The notes beneath the pieces were generated by a model that worked only from the letters and a program-made list of their open reading frames with translations, searched no databases and was not told where the DNA came from. A stretch of 64,000 nucleotides of DNA from Desulfovibrio oxyclinae DSM 11498 (GTDB lineage: Bacteria; Desulfobacterota; Desulfovibrionia; Desulfovibrionales; Desulfovibrionaceae): NCBI RefSeq assembly GCF_000375485.1, contig NZ_AQXE01000006.1, positions 615 through 64,614 on the forward strand, read 5' to 3'. Numbering within the stretch: the first letter of the stretch is position 1; each line of letters begins with the position of its first letter. Positions 28,302 to 37,467 of the stretch are shown here, one piece after another. A program made the translations under genes and the position numbers.

Positions 28302-29246
28302 GTGAAGAAAATCGTGGACAGCCGGGAATACCTCGACCGCATGCTCGCCGCACCCCGTCCCGGAACGGAAAAGGTGCGCGCCTTCTATGAACAGCGCGTG
28401 GGCGTCATCTGCAAAGACCCCAAACTCATGCTCATGCCGTGGGATGACCACCTCGTCCACCGCGGCGACGGCGTGTTCGAGGCCATGAAGTGGGTGAACG
28501 GCAAACTCTACCAACTCGGCGCACACCTGGAGCGCATGAAGCGCTCCGCCAAGGCTATTCACCTGACCCCACCGTGCTCGTGGGACGAACTTTCCCAAAC
28601 CATCCTCGATGTGGCCCGCGCCGCCGAGAGTGATAGCGGCATGATCCGCGTGTTGCTCGGCCGAGGGCCCGGCGGCTTCGGCATCGACCCGGCCGAATGC
28701 CCGGTTGCCAGCCTGTACGTGGCAGCCTTTGATTTTCAGCCCAAGCCGGACAGCTTCTACGAAAAAGGCTCCACCGCCTTCAAGACCTCTGTCCCGGCCA
28801 AACAGCCGTACCTCGCCGCCATCAAAAGCATCGACTACCTGCCGAACGTGCTCATGAAACGCGAGGCCGCCGAAAAGGGCTACGACTATCCCTTCTGCTT
28901 TGACGAACACGGCCTGCTCGCCGAAGGAGCCACCGAGAACGTCTGCATCGTGGACAAAAACGGCAAGGTGCATATCCCCGAATTCACCAATGCCCTTGCC
29001 GGAACCACCCTCATGCGCGTCGTGGACCTGATCAAGGACGAAATGGACATCATCTTCCGAGGCATCACCGAGCACGAAATTCTCGAAGCCAAGGAAGTAA
29101 TCATCGTCGGCACCACCGGCGACGCCATCCCCGTGGTCCGCTTCAACGGCAAACCCATCCACGACGTTCGCCCCGGCCCCGTCGCCAAGCGCATCCGCGA
29201 ACTGATTCGTCAGGACATCGAGGCAAACGGAATTCCCGTCAGCTAG
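28302..29246 (+). CDS. Class IV PLP aminotransferase (branched-chain or D-amino acid type)
   Basis: The 314-residue protein starts at GTG. It shows class IV features: DHLVHRGDGVFEAMKWVNGK near the N-terminus and the PLP lysine in AIKSIDYLPNVLMKREA (about residue 170). ATENVCIVD for the PLP phosphate region and a C-terminal TGDAIPVVRFNGKP also fit. The family covers branched-chain aminotransferase (IlvE), D-amino acid transaminase and aminodeoxychorismate lyase. The size and the motif FDEHGLLAEGATENV fit the first two equally. The asd and metF neighbours suggest an amino acid role. Confidence 0.87.
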   Translation: MKKIVDSREYLDRMLAAPRPGTEKVRAFYEQRVGVICKDPKLMLMPWDDHLVHRGDGVFEAMKWVNGKLYQLGAHLERMKRSAKAIHLTPPCSWDELSQTILDVARAAESDSGMIRVLLGRGPGGFGIDPAECPVASLYVAAFDFQPKPDSFYEKGSTAFKTSVPAKQPYLAAIKSIDYLPNVLMKREAAEKGYDYPFCFDEHGLLAEGATENVCIVDKNGKVHIPEFTNALAGTTLMRVVDLIKDEMDIIFRGITEHEILEAKEVIIVGTTGDAIPVVRFNGKPIHDVRPGPVAKRIRELIRQDIEANGIPVS

Positions 29247-29264
29247 TTTTCAGGGCATCGCCCG

Positions 29265-29306
29265 CCAAAAAGCCCCCGCCGGAATATTCCGGCGGGGGCT
29301 TTTTGG
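29265..29306. terminator. Bidirectional terminator, 42-base perfect palindrome
   Basis: The sequence is fully self-complementary (left part CCAAAAAGCCCCCGCCGGAA). It has A5 on one side and T5 on the other, so it serves the convergent aminotransferase (+) and sensor kinase (-) genes. Confidence 0.92.
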
Positions 29307-29342
29307 GTCTTCGAGGGAGCTCAAAGACCCGCCTGCGGCTTG

Positions 29343-31649
29343 TTAAACAGGCAACCTAACCGTGAAGGTACTGCCCCTGCCGAGGGTGGAACTCACTTCC
29401 ATGGTTCCATTGTAGTGGTCCACGATCTCACGGCAGATGGCGAGACCGAGGCCGCTGCCTCTGCGGGTGCGGCGTAGGGTATCCCCCTGCTCCACTCGGT
29501 GGAATCGTTCGAAAATACGTTCTTTTTCGTCTTCGGGAACGCCGCGGCCGGTATCGCGCACCTGAATGACGAGTTGATCGTCTTCGGAGGATGCCTTGAG
29601 CTGGACTTGGCCCTTTTCAGTGAATTTGGCCGCGTTGCCGATGAGATTATTAAGCACCTGTTCCAGGCGCTTGGGGTCGGCGTTCATGGTCGGCAGCGAT
29701 TCGGGGATGTCCCACGTGAACTCCACCTGCCCGTCTTCGGCAAAGAGCCGTTCGCCGCGGCGGGCGGCCACCATCAGCGTTTCTACGGGGTCAATGGCGG
29801 AATCGTCCCATTCAAGGCCGCCGGTTTCGAGCTTGGAGAGATCAAGGAAATCACCGACAAGCCGGGTAAGGTGGTTGCCCTCGTCTTCTATGATATCGAG
29901 ATTCTTGAGAACGCGTTCGGTCAGGGTTCCGTGTTCGTCACAGACGGCTTCGTCCTTTCGCATGCTCAGGATGTCCTTGCGCAGCAGCTTGGTGAAGCCG
30001 ATGACAGAGGTCAGCGGTGTGCGCAGGTCGTGCGAGACCGTGGTCAGCATGCTGGATTTCATCTTGTCGAGCTGCAGAAGTCTGGCATTGGCCTTTTCCA
30101 GCTCGCGGCTTTTGTCCACGAGGGAGGCTGTTCTGGCCTGAACGAGTGCTTCAAGCTCGTTGCTCGTCTTGGCAGCCTTCTGTTCCAGTTCGCGACGACG
30201 GGTGATATCCATGAGCATTATCAGGTCAGCGGGCTGGCCGTCCTGCATGACCGTCAGGGAGTGTATCTCCACCCATCCTTCGGAGCCGTCCTTTCTGAGG
30301 TGTCGGAAGGTGTAGTTCTCCACGGCGTTGCCTGCCGCACCCTGCTTGACGGCCATCTGTTCCGAAACGAGCCTGCGGTCATCGTCATGCACAAGGGCGA
30401 GGATGTCCTCACGATCGAAGGTGAGCATCTCTTTCGATTCGTATCCGAATATTTCGGCAAAGGCATGGTTCACATACTGAAAACGGTTGTCCTGAAGCAC
30501 GGCAATGCCCAGAGGAGCCTGATCTGTATATATCCGAAAGCGTTCTTCGCTTTCATTCAGATCCTGCCTGGTCTGAAGACGATTGATGGCGTCGCTCAGA
30601 CGCCTGACCATCTCCTTGAAGAGACTCATTTCGGCCGGTTTCCATATTTTGTCGTGGCTGCACTGATGCAGTCCCACGGCCCACAGATGCCCGTCCGAGG
30701 AGCGGAAACACATGACCAGCATACTCCGCACGGAGAAATTTCGCTTGAGCAGCTTGGGGACATCCCATTCCGTGGTAGGATCGGCCGCGAGAGGGCCATC
30801 TATGTCCATGAGCTTTTTCTGCATGGCGCTCATGGTGTTGTCCATCACCAGCTTGCGATCAAGCGCCTTGAGGCCGGGAAATTCCATGCTCGTGCGTTCG
30901 GCCACGCTTTCCCATTCCACGAGGCTGTCTCCGGCCTGAGCCAGCAGCCATGCGCGGTCTACTCCGAAATACCGTCGCATGTCTTCCATGGCGGAATCCA
31001 TGACTTTCTCTATGGAACTGGCGGAATGAAGGCTTCGATCCAGCTCTTCCAGTCCCTTGTCGAGCCACTTGCGCTGATTATTGTCCTTTTCCGCCCTTTT
31101 CCGGTCCATTATGTCCACCAGCACGGAATCGATTCGGGTCCCGGACTCCATCTCGAACAGCCTGCCCCGCTCCTGCACCCAGCGAACAACACCGTCAGCA
31201 TGCATTATCCGGTATTCCGCCACGAACTCTCTGGCTTCGGCAGCCGCCTCCTGTATGCGGGCGGCGACTCGATGACGGTCATCAGGCAGTATTATGGAAA
31301 CGAAATCCCTGCCATTTTTGAGAAATGACTCAGGAGCGTAACCCGCCAGCTTCTGAATGTGTTCGCTCACATAATCCACTGGGCGGCGCTCGTCATATGC
31401 CGTGCGCAATATGGCGGCTGGGAGGTTGTCGCTGACGGAATGAAAACCGTGCGCCAACGATTCGGAGCTCGCGAGCTCCTGGCTTTTTCCGGTTCTTGAA
31501 TAGAAAAGCAACAGCACCAGACAGCATACGAGCAGCAAGAGAAGCATCATGCTGAAGGCCATCGGCCGTCCCGGCAACAGCACCCAAGCAAGCACCGCGA
31601 GGAACGCGCACGCTACCGCCGGAAGAAGCCATCGCATCGCTGTATTCAT
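29343..31649 (-). CDS. Membrane-anchored PAS-GAF-PAS sensor histidine kinase
   Basis: The 768-residue protein has GAGGAG upstream. Two N-terminal transmembrane helices (about 7-26 and 31-50) are separated by only a few residues, so no periplasmic sensor exists. A PAS domain (about 65-190), a GAF-like domain (about 205-365) with FGVDRAWLLAQ, and a second PAS (about 375-500) follow. The HisKA domain has MLTTVSHDLRTPLTSVIGF and the HATPase has NNLIGNAAKF, DTGRGVPEDE and GSGLGLAICREIV. It therefore probably senses cytoplasmic signals. No response regulator is adjacent, so it is an orphan. It is divergent from the HDOD gene at 31828. Confidence 0.92.
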   Translation of the reverse strand: MNTAMRWLLPAVACAFLAVLAWVLLPGRPMAFSMMLLLLLVCCLVLLLFYSRTGKSQELASSESLAHGFHSVSDNLPAAILRTAYDERRPVDYVSEHIQKLAGYAPESFLKNGRDFVSIILPDDRHRVAARIQEAAAEAREFVAEYRIMHADGVVRWVQERGRLFEMESGTRIDSVLVDIMDRKRAEKDNNQRKWLDKGLEELDRSLHSASSIEKVMDSAMEDMRRYFGVDRAWLLAQAGDSLVEWESVAERTSMEFPGLKALDRKLVMDNTMSAMQKKLMDIDGPLAADPTTEWDVPKLLKRNFSVRSMLVMCFRSSDGHLWAVGLHQCSHDKIWKPAEMSLFKEMVRRLSDAINRLQTRQDLNESEERFRIYTDQAPLGIAVLQDNRFQYVNHAFAEIFGYESKEMLTFDREDILALVHDDDRRLVSEQMAVKQGAAGNAVENYTFRHLRKDGSEGWVEIHSLTVMQDGQPADLIMLMDITRRRELEQKAAKTSNELEALVQARTASLVDKSRELEKANARLLQLDKMKSSMLTTVSHDLRTPLTSVIGFTKLLRKDILSMRKDEAVCDEHGTLTERVLKNLDIIEDEGNHLTRLVGDFLDLSKLETGGLEWDDSAIDPVETLMVAARRGERLFAEDGQVEFTWDIPESLPTMNADPKRLEQVLNNLIGNAAKFTEKGQVQLKASSEDDQLVIQVRDTGRGVPEDEKERIFERFHRVEQGDTLRRTRRGSGLGLAICREIVDHYNGTMEVSSTLGRGSTFTVRLPV

Positions 31650-31827
31650 GTCTTCTCACTCCTCTTCGATTCCAGTGCATCATTCATAACAATCTCCAAG
31701 GGAAAAGGCTACCTGGAGACTGTTTCATTTTACGATATCAATACATGGACGGACAACCGGCAATCGTGCTACGGGTGAATAGGGACATAGTCCATATGCC
31801 AATTCAACTTCATTGGGGAGTCCTGCC

Positions 31828-33078
31828 GTGAATGATTCCGCTTCGCTAAACGATCACAACATTCTCATGAATCGCGCCCCAGTATTCGATCGGGAAAGCA
31901 ACATTCAGGGCTATGAGCTGAGTCTGCATGAAGATGACTCCACGCCTACGGGCGCTGCGGAACAACTCTCCGAATTGCTTCGGACATTCGAAGAAGAGCT
32001 TTCACAGGACAAGCAGATTCTGCTGGGTATAGACGGGCGACTGGGCGCCATGGCGCTTTCGAACGCAACCGAGCGTCATGTCATCGCGCTTCGTCCGGAC
32101 GCCTCAACCGAAGAACTGGCAGCGGCCAAAAGATTGCGCGACAGCGGGGCGAAGATCATGGTGCATTACCGGCCGGGATTTCACGAGGCCGACTCCCTGC
32201 TTGCAGATGCGGACATCATTCGCCTGTCCATCCGCAACCGCAGCCCCAGAGAGGTCATGGCAGCACAAAAGAATCTCAAGGATGTTCCGGGGATGAGGAT
32301 GGCTGCGGATATAGACTCATGGGAAGCGTTCGAGGGCACCCGGGCGCTGGGTTTTCAATGGTTCCACGGGCCGTTTTTCACGCGCCCCTACTTCAGCCCC
32401 GGCGAACCGGTCAAAACCGGTGCAGTTGCCAAGCTGCAGGTCCTGCGCGAACTCAACATGCCGGACTGCGACCTGATACGGCTTTCCGAAGCCATCTCAA
32501 CGGATGTGGGCCTGAGCTACAGGCTGTTGTCCTACATCAACTCGGCCGCCTTCAGCCTGCCGAACAAGATCAAGTCAATACAACAGGCCGTTGCACTGCT
32601 GGGGCTTGAGGAAACCAAAAAATGGGCCATGGTCGTTTTGATGTCCGGACTGGACGAGAGCGACAAGGGAAGCGAACTCGCCTTCATGGCCCTGCAGCAC
32701 GCGCGTTTCCTTGAAGACATGGCGTCACTGGAGTCGGTTCCGCACTCTCCCGGAACCATGTTCCTGCTGGGACTTTTTTCGAGACTTGACGCCCTTCTCT
32801 CGCACCCCATGCCACAACTGCTGGAGAGGCTTCCGCTGGATGACGAGATAAAACTCGCCCTGTGCGGACGCGAATCGCCTCTGCGCAGCTGGCTGCGGAT
32901 GCTGGACGCGGTTCAAAGGGAAGACTGGAAAAAGGCCAACGAAATTCTCTGCGGATACGGGGCATGTCTGCCGCAGGCCGCGGCAAGCTATCTACGAGCC
33001 TCCACGTGGGCGAATCGCCAATGCTCGGCCATGTCCTGCGCACACGCCCCTGAAGAGGAAAGCGACACGACTCACTGA
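31828..33078 (+). CDS. EAL-like / HDOD signalling protein (YuxH-type)
   Basis: The 416-residue protein is taken from the GTG at 31828, eight bases after GGGGAG. The N-terminal half resembles a degenerate EAL domain: NRAPVFDRESNIQGYELSLH at the front and WEAFEGTRALGFQWFHGPFF later, but no canonical EAL metal motif, so c-di-GMP hydrolysis is unlikely. The C-terminal half is an HDOD domain (LSEAISTDVGLSYRLLSYIN, then IKSIQQAVALLGLEETKKW). This pairing is the YuxH type, found in motility and surface signalling. It overlaps the convergent receiver-STAS gene by seven bases. Confidence 0.87.
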   Translation: MNDSASLNDHNILMNRAPVFDRESNIQGYELSLHEDDSTPTGAAEQLSELLRTFEEELSQDKQILLGIDGRLGAMALSNATERHVIALRPDASTEELAAAKRLRDSGAKIMVHYRPGFHEADSLLADADIIRLSIRNRSPREVMAAQKNLKDVPGMRMAADIDSWEAFEGTRALGFQWFHGPFFTRPYFSPGEPVKTGAVAKLQVLRELNMPDCDLIRLSEAISTDVGLSYRLLSYINSAAFSLPNKIKSIQQAVALLGLEETKKWAMVVLMSGLDESDKGSELAFMALQHARFLEDMASLESVPHSPGTMFLLGLFSRLDALLSHPMPQLLERLPLDDEIKLALCGRESPLRSWLRMLDAVQREDWKKANEILCGYGACLPQAAASYLRASTWANRQCSAMSCAHAPEEESDTTH

Positions 33079-33758
33079 CGCAGCTGCGCCAGACGGAAGA
33101 TTCCCATCATCTCGAAGACAGCCCGAAAGTTTTCGGAAAGCCCCGAAATATAGATGTGCCTGCCGTCCTCAACGCATTTGGACATTCGCCCCGCCAGCGA
33201 GGAAAGCCCTGCCCCGTTGATGGAGGTGTTTTCATCGAAGCTCAGCAGGATATCCCCGTTCGTCGAGCAGGCCTCGTCGAAGGCGCGGTTGAGAACCGGC
33301 CCGCTCAGGGCGGTGACGTTGCCGCGCACACGGATATGCGTCTGATGATCCTCGGGTTCCACCGACACCAGACTTTCTTCGTTGCGCGACAGGGCAATGC
33401 GCTCTTCCGCCCGTTTCAGCGCCTGCACGAGGGCCTCGCGCTGCACCGGTTTGTTGATGAAGTCCGTGGCGTCGAGGTTCAGGGCCTCCATGGCCAGATC
33501 CATATCGCCATGCCCGGTGATGACGATCACCTCCGCCAGCGGCGAAAGCTCTTTCACCCGGCGCAGCACTTCAATGCCGTCCATGACGGGCATCTTGATG
33601 TCCGTCAACACGATGTCCGGCCGTTCGCGGTCGAACATCTCGACGCCCTGCTGTCCGTCCGATGCAGCAAGCGTCTCGTAACCCATGGCGCCAAGCAATA
33701 GCTTGAACATGTTCAGCGTGGGTTTTTCGTCATCTATGACCAGTATTCTGCGGCTCAT
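33072..33758 (-). CDS. Response regulator with C-terminal STAS-like domain
   Basis: The 228-residue protein has a receiver domain (1-122). The acidic pair is in VIDDE, the phospho-acceptor Asp in IVLTDIKMPVMDG (about D52), the Thr/Ser in VITGHG and the Lys in INKPV. A STAS-like domain (about 140-228, RVRGNVTALSGPVLNRAFDE, then SINGAGLSSLAGRM) replaces a DNA-binding domain. Output would therefore be by protein-protein contact. Its ATG overlaps the TGA of the histidine kinase gene (ATGA), making it the third gene of a coupled operon with the binding protein and kinase. Confidence 0.9.
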   Translation of the reverse strand: MSRRILVIDDEKPTLNMFKLLLGAMGYETLAASDGQQGVEMFDRERPDIVLTDIKMPVMDGIEVLRRVKELSPLAEVIVITGHGDMDLAMEALNLDATDFINKPVQREALVQALKRAEERIALSRNEESLVSVEPEDHQTHIRVRGNVTALSGPVLNRAFDEACSTNGDILLSFDENTSINGAGLSSLAGRMSKCVEDGRHIYISGLSENFRAVFEMMGIFRLAQLRQ

Positions 33759-35761
33759 TGCTTTCGTCCCCTCTCAGGCGCGGCCGGAAGATCGAGGGTG
33801 AATCTCGTGCCCACCCCGGCCTCGCTCTCAATGTCCATGGTTCCGCCGTAATCTTTTACTATACCGTAGGAAATGGCAAGTCCAAGCCCCATCCCCTGCC
33901 CCGTTTCCTTGGTGGTAAAGAACGGTTCGAAAACCTTATCGCGAACGTCCTCGGGTATACCGCCTCCGGTATCTGTCACGGATATCAGCACCCTGCCGTC
34001 TTCCTGCCGGGTCTCTATGCCGATGCGCCGCTGATAATCGTCGGTGCTCTCATTGATGGCATCGCGCGCGTTGGTGACCAGATTGAACAGCACCTGCTGC
34101 AACCTGTTGCTGTGCCCCAGCACTTCCAGCCCGTTCTCGGCCATGGACAGATCGAAACGGATATTGTCCAGCTCGAACTGCCTCTTAAGGATGGACAGCA
34201 CGTCGTTGACCACCGCATTCATGGACACCCTTTCGCGCACGAGGTCCGACTTTCTGCCGAAAGAACGCAGCGTATTGATGATCTCGGAGGCCCGGTCCAC
34301 CTGCGTGCTCATCTCGCGCACCACATCGCGGTACTGATCCGGCCCGACCGGCACCTCGCTTTCGTCCATCATAATGAGATATTCGCTGCCCATCTTGATG
34401 GCATTGAGCGGCTGATTCAACTCATGGGCGATGCCAGCGGACATTTCGCCGAGGGACTTCATCTTGCCCGCCTGAATAAGCTGAGCATCCTTTTCGATCA
34501 TTTCGGTTATGTCCGTGGCAGAAACAACCACCGCCCTGCGCCCCTTATACGAAATGGAACAGGCGTGCACGTTCACATAGAAAGGCTCGCCGCCCGACTT
34601 GTAATGCAACACCTTGGGACGATAGAGGCATTCACTTCCCGGATTATTGGATTCGAGACTGCCCGGCACGTACTCCGGCCAGAGCGTCTTGAATTCCATC
34701 CCCACCACTTCCTGACGGGAGTACCCGTACAACTCCTCCACCCTCGGATTCGCATCCAGAATCCGGCCCGTGTCGCAGTCGAGCACGAACACCGGGTCCG
34801 GGCCTGAATCGAACAGGGAACGGTATTTTTCCTCGGACTCCCGAAGCCGGCGACGGTAGAGCTTGATGCTCCAGACCATGTTGCGAAACGAGTTCCCCAG
34901 TTGCAGGACCTCGTCCCCTTCGCGCGTGCCGTAGAAAAGACAGCTGCCGCAGTTCTTGTAGACTTCCGTCTTTTCCAAATCCGCCTGCTCGCGCGCGGAA
35001 AGGTCGAAATGCCAGCACGGAAGGTTCGAGTCACGATACGCCGGACACTCATCGGGATTCCAGTCCTTCCCGGCGCTTTGCAGCAAGGGTACGTCAAAGT
35101 TGCCGCGGCTCACGTCGTCGGCAATCCGCGTCAGGTTACTGATGGGTCTGGTGATGTAGTGTGAGAGTCGATTGGAAAGATAAACCGCGATGAGCACGAT
35201 GCCGGAGATGAATCCCAGAAAGGCCACGCGCAATTTGGATACGAGGTTGTCGATGTGACTCTTGCTCAGCCCCACGTGCACGGTGCCGATGCGGTACAAC
35301 CCCTCGTTGATGGGCACCGCGATGTCGATCACCGGGGTCTCGCCGAAATTGATGAGTTTGACGCTACGGATGGCTCCGTCCGGAACGGAGTTGTCCTTGA
35401 AGCCTTCCGGCACGGGCCGCGTCAGGGTGTGGGCGACGATTTCGTTGTTCTGATCTTCGATGAAGATATAGGAAACAAGCCGCCTGCGCTCATGCAGCCG
35501 CACCTCGTCGAAAATCAGCGCCAGCAACCTCGGATGATCGTGATCGAGAATGAAGCCGCCGCCGCGCTCGGCAATGGAGTGCGCGATGGCGCTGCCGCGC
35601 ATCTCCAACTCGCTGGTGAGCGAGGAAACGAGAATCCAGCGGGCGATGAACGCGATGGCCACGCTGATGAACATCACGCCGGCCAGCATGGACAGCACCA
35701 GTTTGTTCTTGAGGCTCATGGCCTCGAAGCGCTGTCTCGCCCTCCTGAAAAAATCCATCAT
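33755..35761 (-). CDS. Sensor histidine kinase with cysteine-rich insert in the HAMP region
   Basis: The 668-residue protein has TM1 (about 22-42), a periplasmic sensor loop (about 43-178) and TM2 (about 180-197), then a HAMP start ([20 protein letters not shown]). A roughly 50-residue insert carries C239, C249, C271 and C274 ([13 protein letters not shown] and NCGSC). A PAS domain (about 310-430), a HisKA domain with H445 in [12 protein letters not shown] and a HATPase domain ([33 protein letters not shown]) complete it. The four cysteines suggest metal or redox binding on the cytoplasmic side. The gene overlaps its upstream and downstream neighbours by four bases each. Confidence 0.92.
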   Translation of the reverse strand: MMDFFRRARQRFEAMSLKNKLVLSMLAGVMFISVAIAFIARWILVSSLTSELEMRGSAIAHSIAERGGGFILDHDHPRLLALIFDEVRLHERRRLVSYIFIEDQNNEIVAHTLTRPVPEGFKDNSVPDGAIRSVKLINFGETPVIDIAVPINEGLYRIGTVHVGLSKSHIDNLVSKLRVAFLGFISGIVLIAVYLSNRLSHYITRPISNLTRIADDVSRGNFDVPLLQSAGKDWNPDECPAYRDSNLPCWHFDLSAREQADLEKTEVYKNCGSCLFYGTREGDEVLQLGNSFRNMVWSIKLYRRRLRESEEKYRSLFDSGPDPVFVLDCDTGRILDANPRVEELYGYSRQEVVGMEFKTLWPEYVPGSLESNNPGSECLYRPKVLHYKSGGEPFYVNVHACSISYKGRRAVVVSATDITEMIEKDAQLIQAGKMKSLGEMSAGIAHELNQPLNAIKMGSEYLIMMDESEVPVGPDQYRDVVREMSTQVDRASEIINTLRSFGRKSDLVRERVSMNAVVNDVLSILKRQFELDNIRFDLSMAENGLEVLGHSNRLQQVLFNLVTNARDAINESTDDYQRRIGIETRQEDGRVLISVTDTGGGIPEDVRDKVFEPFFTTKETGQGMGLGLAISYGIVKDYGGTMDIESEAGVGTRFTLDLPAAPERGRKQ

Positions 35762-36981
35762 CTCGGCACCCCGAACGTATGGCAGGCCCGGAGCTTGTCC
35801 CAGGAATTGAACGGAATGAACCGCCCGTCCTGCAGGCGCGTGAAAAAGACCCGGTCCATGCCCTGATGATCCTTCGGGCCGAACGAAATCCGCGTGGATT
35901 CCCCGATGCGCAGGTCGCGTATGGATTCAATGGCGTCGATAAAGCCCTCACGCGTCAGGTCTCTTCCGGCACGGCGCAGCCCCTCCACGAGCACCCGGGC
36001 GTTAAGATACCCTTCAAGTCCCACAAAGCTTGGCGGTTCGCCCGGATAATAACGGTTCAAAAGCGCAATGTAATCCAACGCGGCCTCGGCAGGCCGATGC
36101 TGGCTGTCTCCAAACGGAGTCGGCACCACCTGAGACATGACAACGGGAGCCTCGGGGTCACGTCCCAGCCTGCGAGCGAGCTCTTCCGCACCGACGAAGG
36201 ACACCGTGTAATACAACGGATGATAATCGTCCCGAGCGGCCTTCATGATGAACTCTGCACACGCGCCGTAAGTACCTATCATGACCACGGCCTGAGCCCC
36301 GGAGCCCTTGATTCGATTGAGCCCCTCTTCCACGTTCAGGGTGCCGCGAATGTACGAGCCGCGGGCCACCGGTTCGAGTCCGAACCGCTTCAGGGCCAGT
36401 TCGGTGCCCACCAGCCCGTCAAAGCCGTAGGCGTCGAACTGATAAAAGACGGCGATTTTTCGCAGCCCCATGTCCTGAACCATATGCCGGACTGCGGCCT
36501 CGGTCTCCTGATAATAGGATGCACGGATGTTAATGACGTATCGATTGAACGGCGTTCGCAGGGCATTGGCGCCGGTGAAAACGCCGAGCAGCGGCACCTT
36601 GGCCTCCTCGACCATGGGCAGCACCCTTACGGTGGTCGGGGTCCCCACGTAGCTGAAGAGGGCGAAGACCTTGTCTTCGATGAGCAGTTTCTGGGTATTG
36701 GCGAGGCATTTCGGCGGGTCATAGGCATCATCCAGAGCCAGAATCCGGATTTTTCTTCCGTGCACGCCGCCGCTTTCATTGACATGACGAAGATAACTCA
36801 TCGCCCCACGCAGGGTCTGGGTTCCCAGATATCCCGCATGTCCGGTCAGCGCGAGCGAAGACCCAAGCAGGATCTCGCCATCGGATACTCCCGGAACCTC
36901 GGCTCGCGTCCCGCCTTCCCCCTGCGAGGGCGAGCACGCGGCCAGCGCCAAAACGAGTAGGGACAACAGCAACCGGACCAT
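35758..36981 (-). CDS. Branched-chain-type substrate-binding lipoprotein feeding a two-component system
   Basis: The 407-residue protein is taken from the ATG at 36981, which has GAGGGG at good distance; an ATG 12 bases upstream lacks one. A lipobox LAAC lies at about residue 16. The body is a Leu/Ile/Val-binding-type periplasmic fold (LLGSSLALTGHAGYLG, FALFSYVGTPTT, KIAVFYQFDAYGFDG, VVMIGTYGACAEFI). No permease or ATPase is adjacent. The gene is translationally coupled to the histidine kinase (ATGA overlap), so it probably presents a ligand to the kinase's periplasmic loop. Confidence 0.88.
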   Translation of the reverse strand: MVRLLLSLLVLALAACSPSQGEGGTRAEVPGVSDGEILLGSSLALTGHAGYLGTQTLRGAMSYLRHVNESGGVHGRKIRILALDDAYDPPKCLANTQKLLIEDKVFALFSYVGTPTTVRVLPMVEEAKVPLLGVFTGANALRTPFNRYVINIRASYYQETEAAVRHMVQDMGLRKIAVFYQFDAYGFDGLVGTELALKRFGLEPVARGSYIRGTLNVEEGLNRIKGSGAQAVVMIGTYGACAEFIMKAARDDYHPLYYTVSFVGAEELARRLGRDPEAPVVMSQVVPTPFGDSQHRPAEAALDYIALLNRYYPGEPPSFVGLEGYLNARVLVEGLRRAGRDLTREGFIDAIESIRDLRIGESTRISFGPKDHQGMDRVFFTRLQDGRFIPFNSWDKLRACHTFGVPR

Positions 36982-37096
36982 GACACCCCTCATTTCACCA
37001 ACTTATGAAAATAATGCCGACAGTACTTTTCTTAAACGGAAAATACAAGACCATACCGAAATGGCCAGTATAGCCACATTCCACCCAGTTTTTGAC

Positions 37097-37126
37097 TTGA
37101 CTCCCCACCACACTATCGATTATTTT
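37097..37126 (+). promoter_or_regulatory. Candidate promoter of tRNA-Thr
   Basis: A TTGACT hexamer (37097-37102) and TATTTT (37121-37126), with an 18-base spacer, lie 12 bases before the tRNA. Confidence 0.4.
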
Positions 37127-37137
37127 CTCCCTCCTTC

Positions 37138-37323
<186 letters not shown>

Positions 37324-37467
37324 CCTCCGCTCAAAGAACGAAGCTTAACATATGGGCTTGATTTGAACGGATAATCGTTAACTCTTGACTGGATTTACAA
37401 AGCACGCTTAAAGTTTTCGATCTGATCTAGGATGACCATTAAGGTATAGCCGCAATTAGGATTTCAA

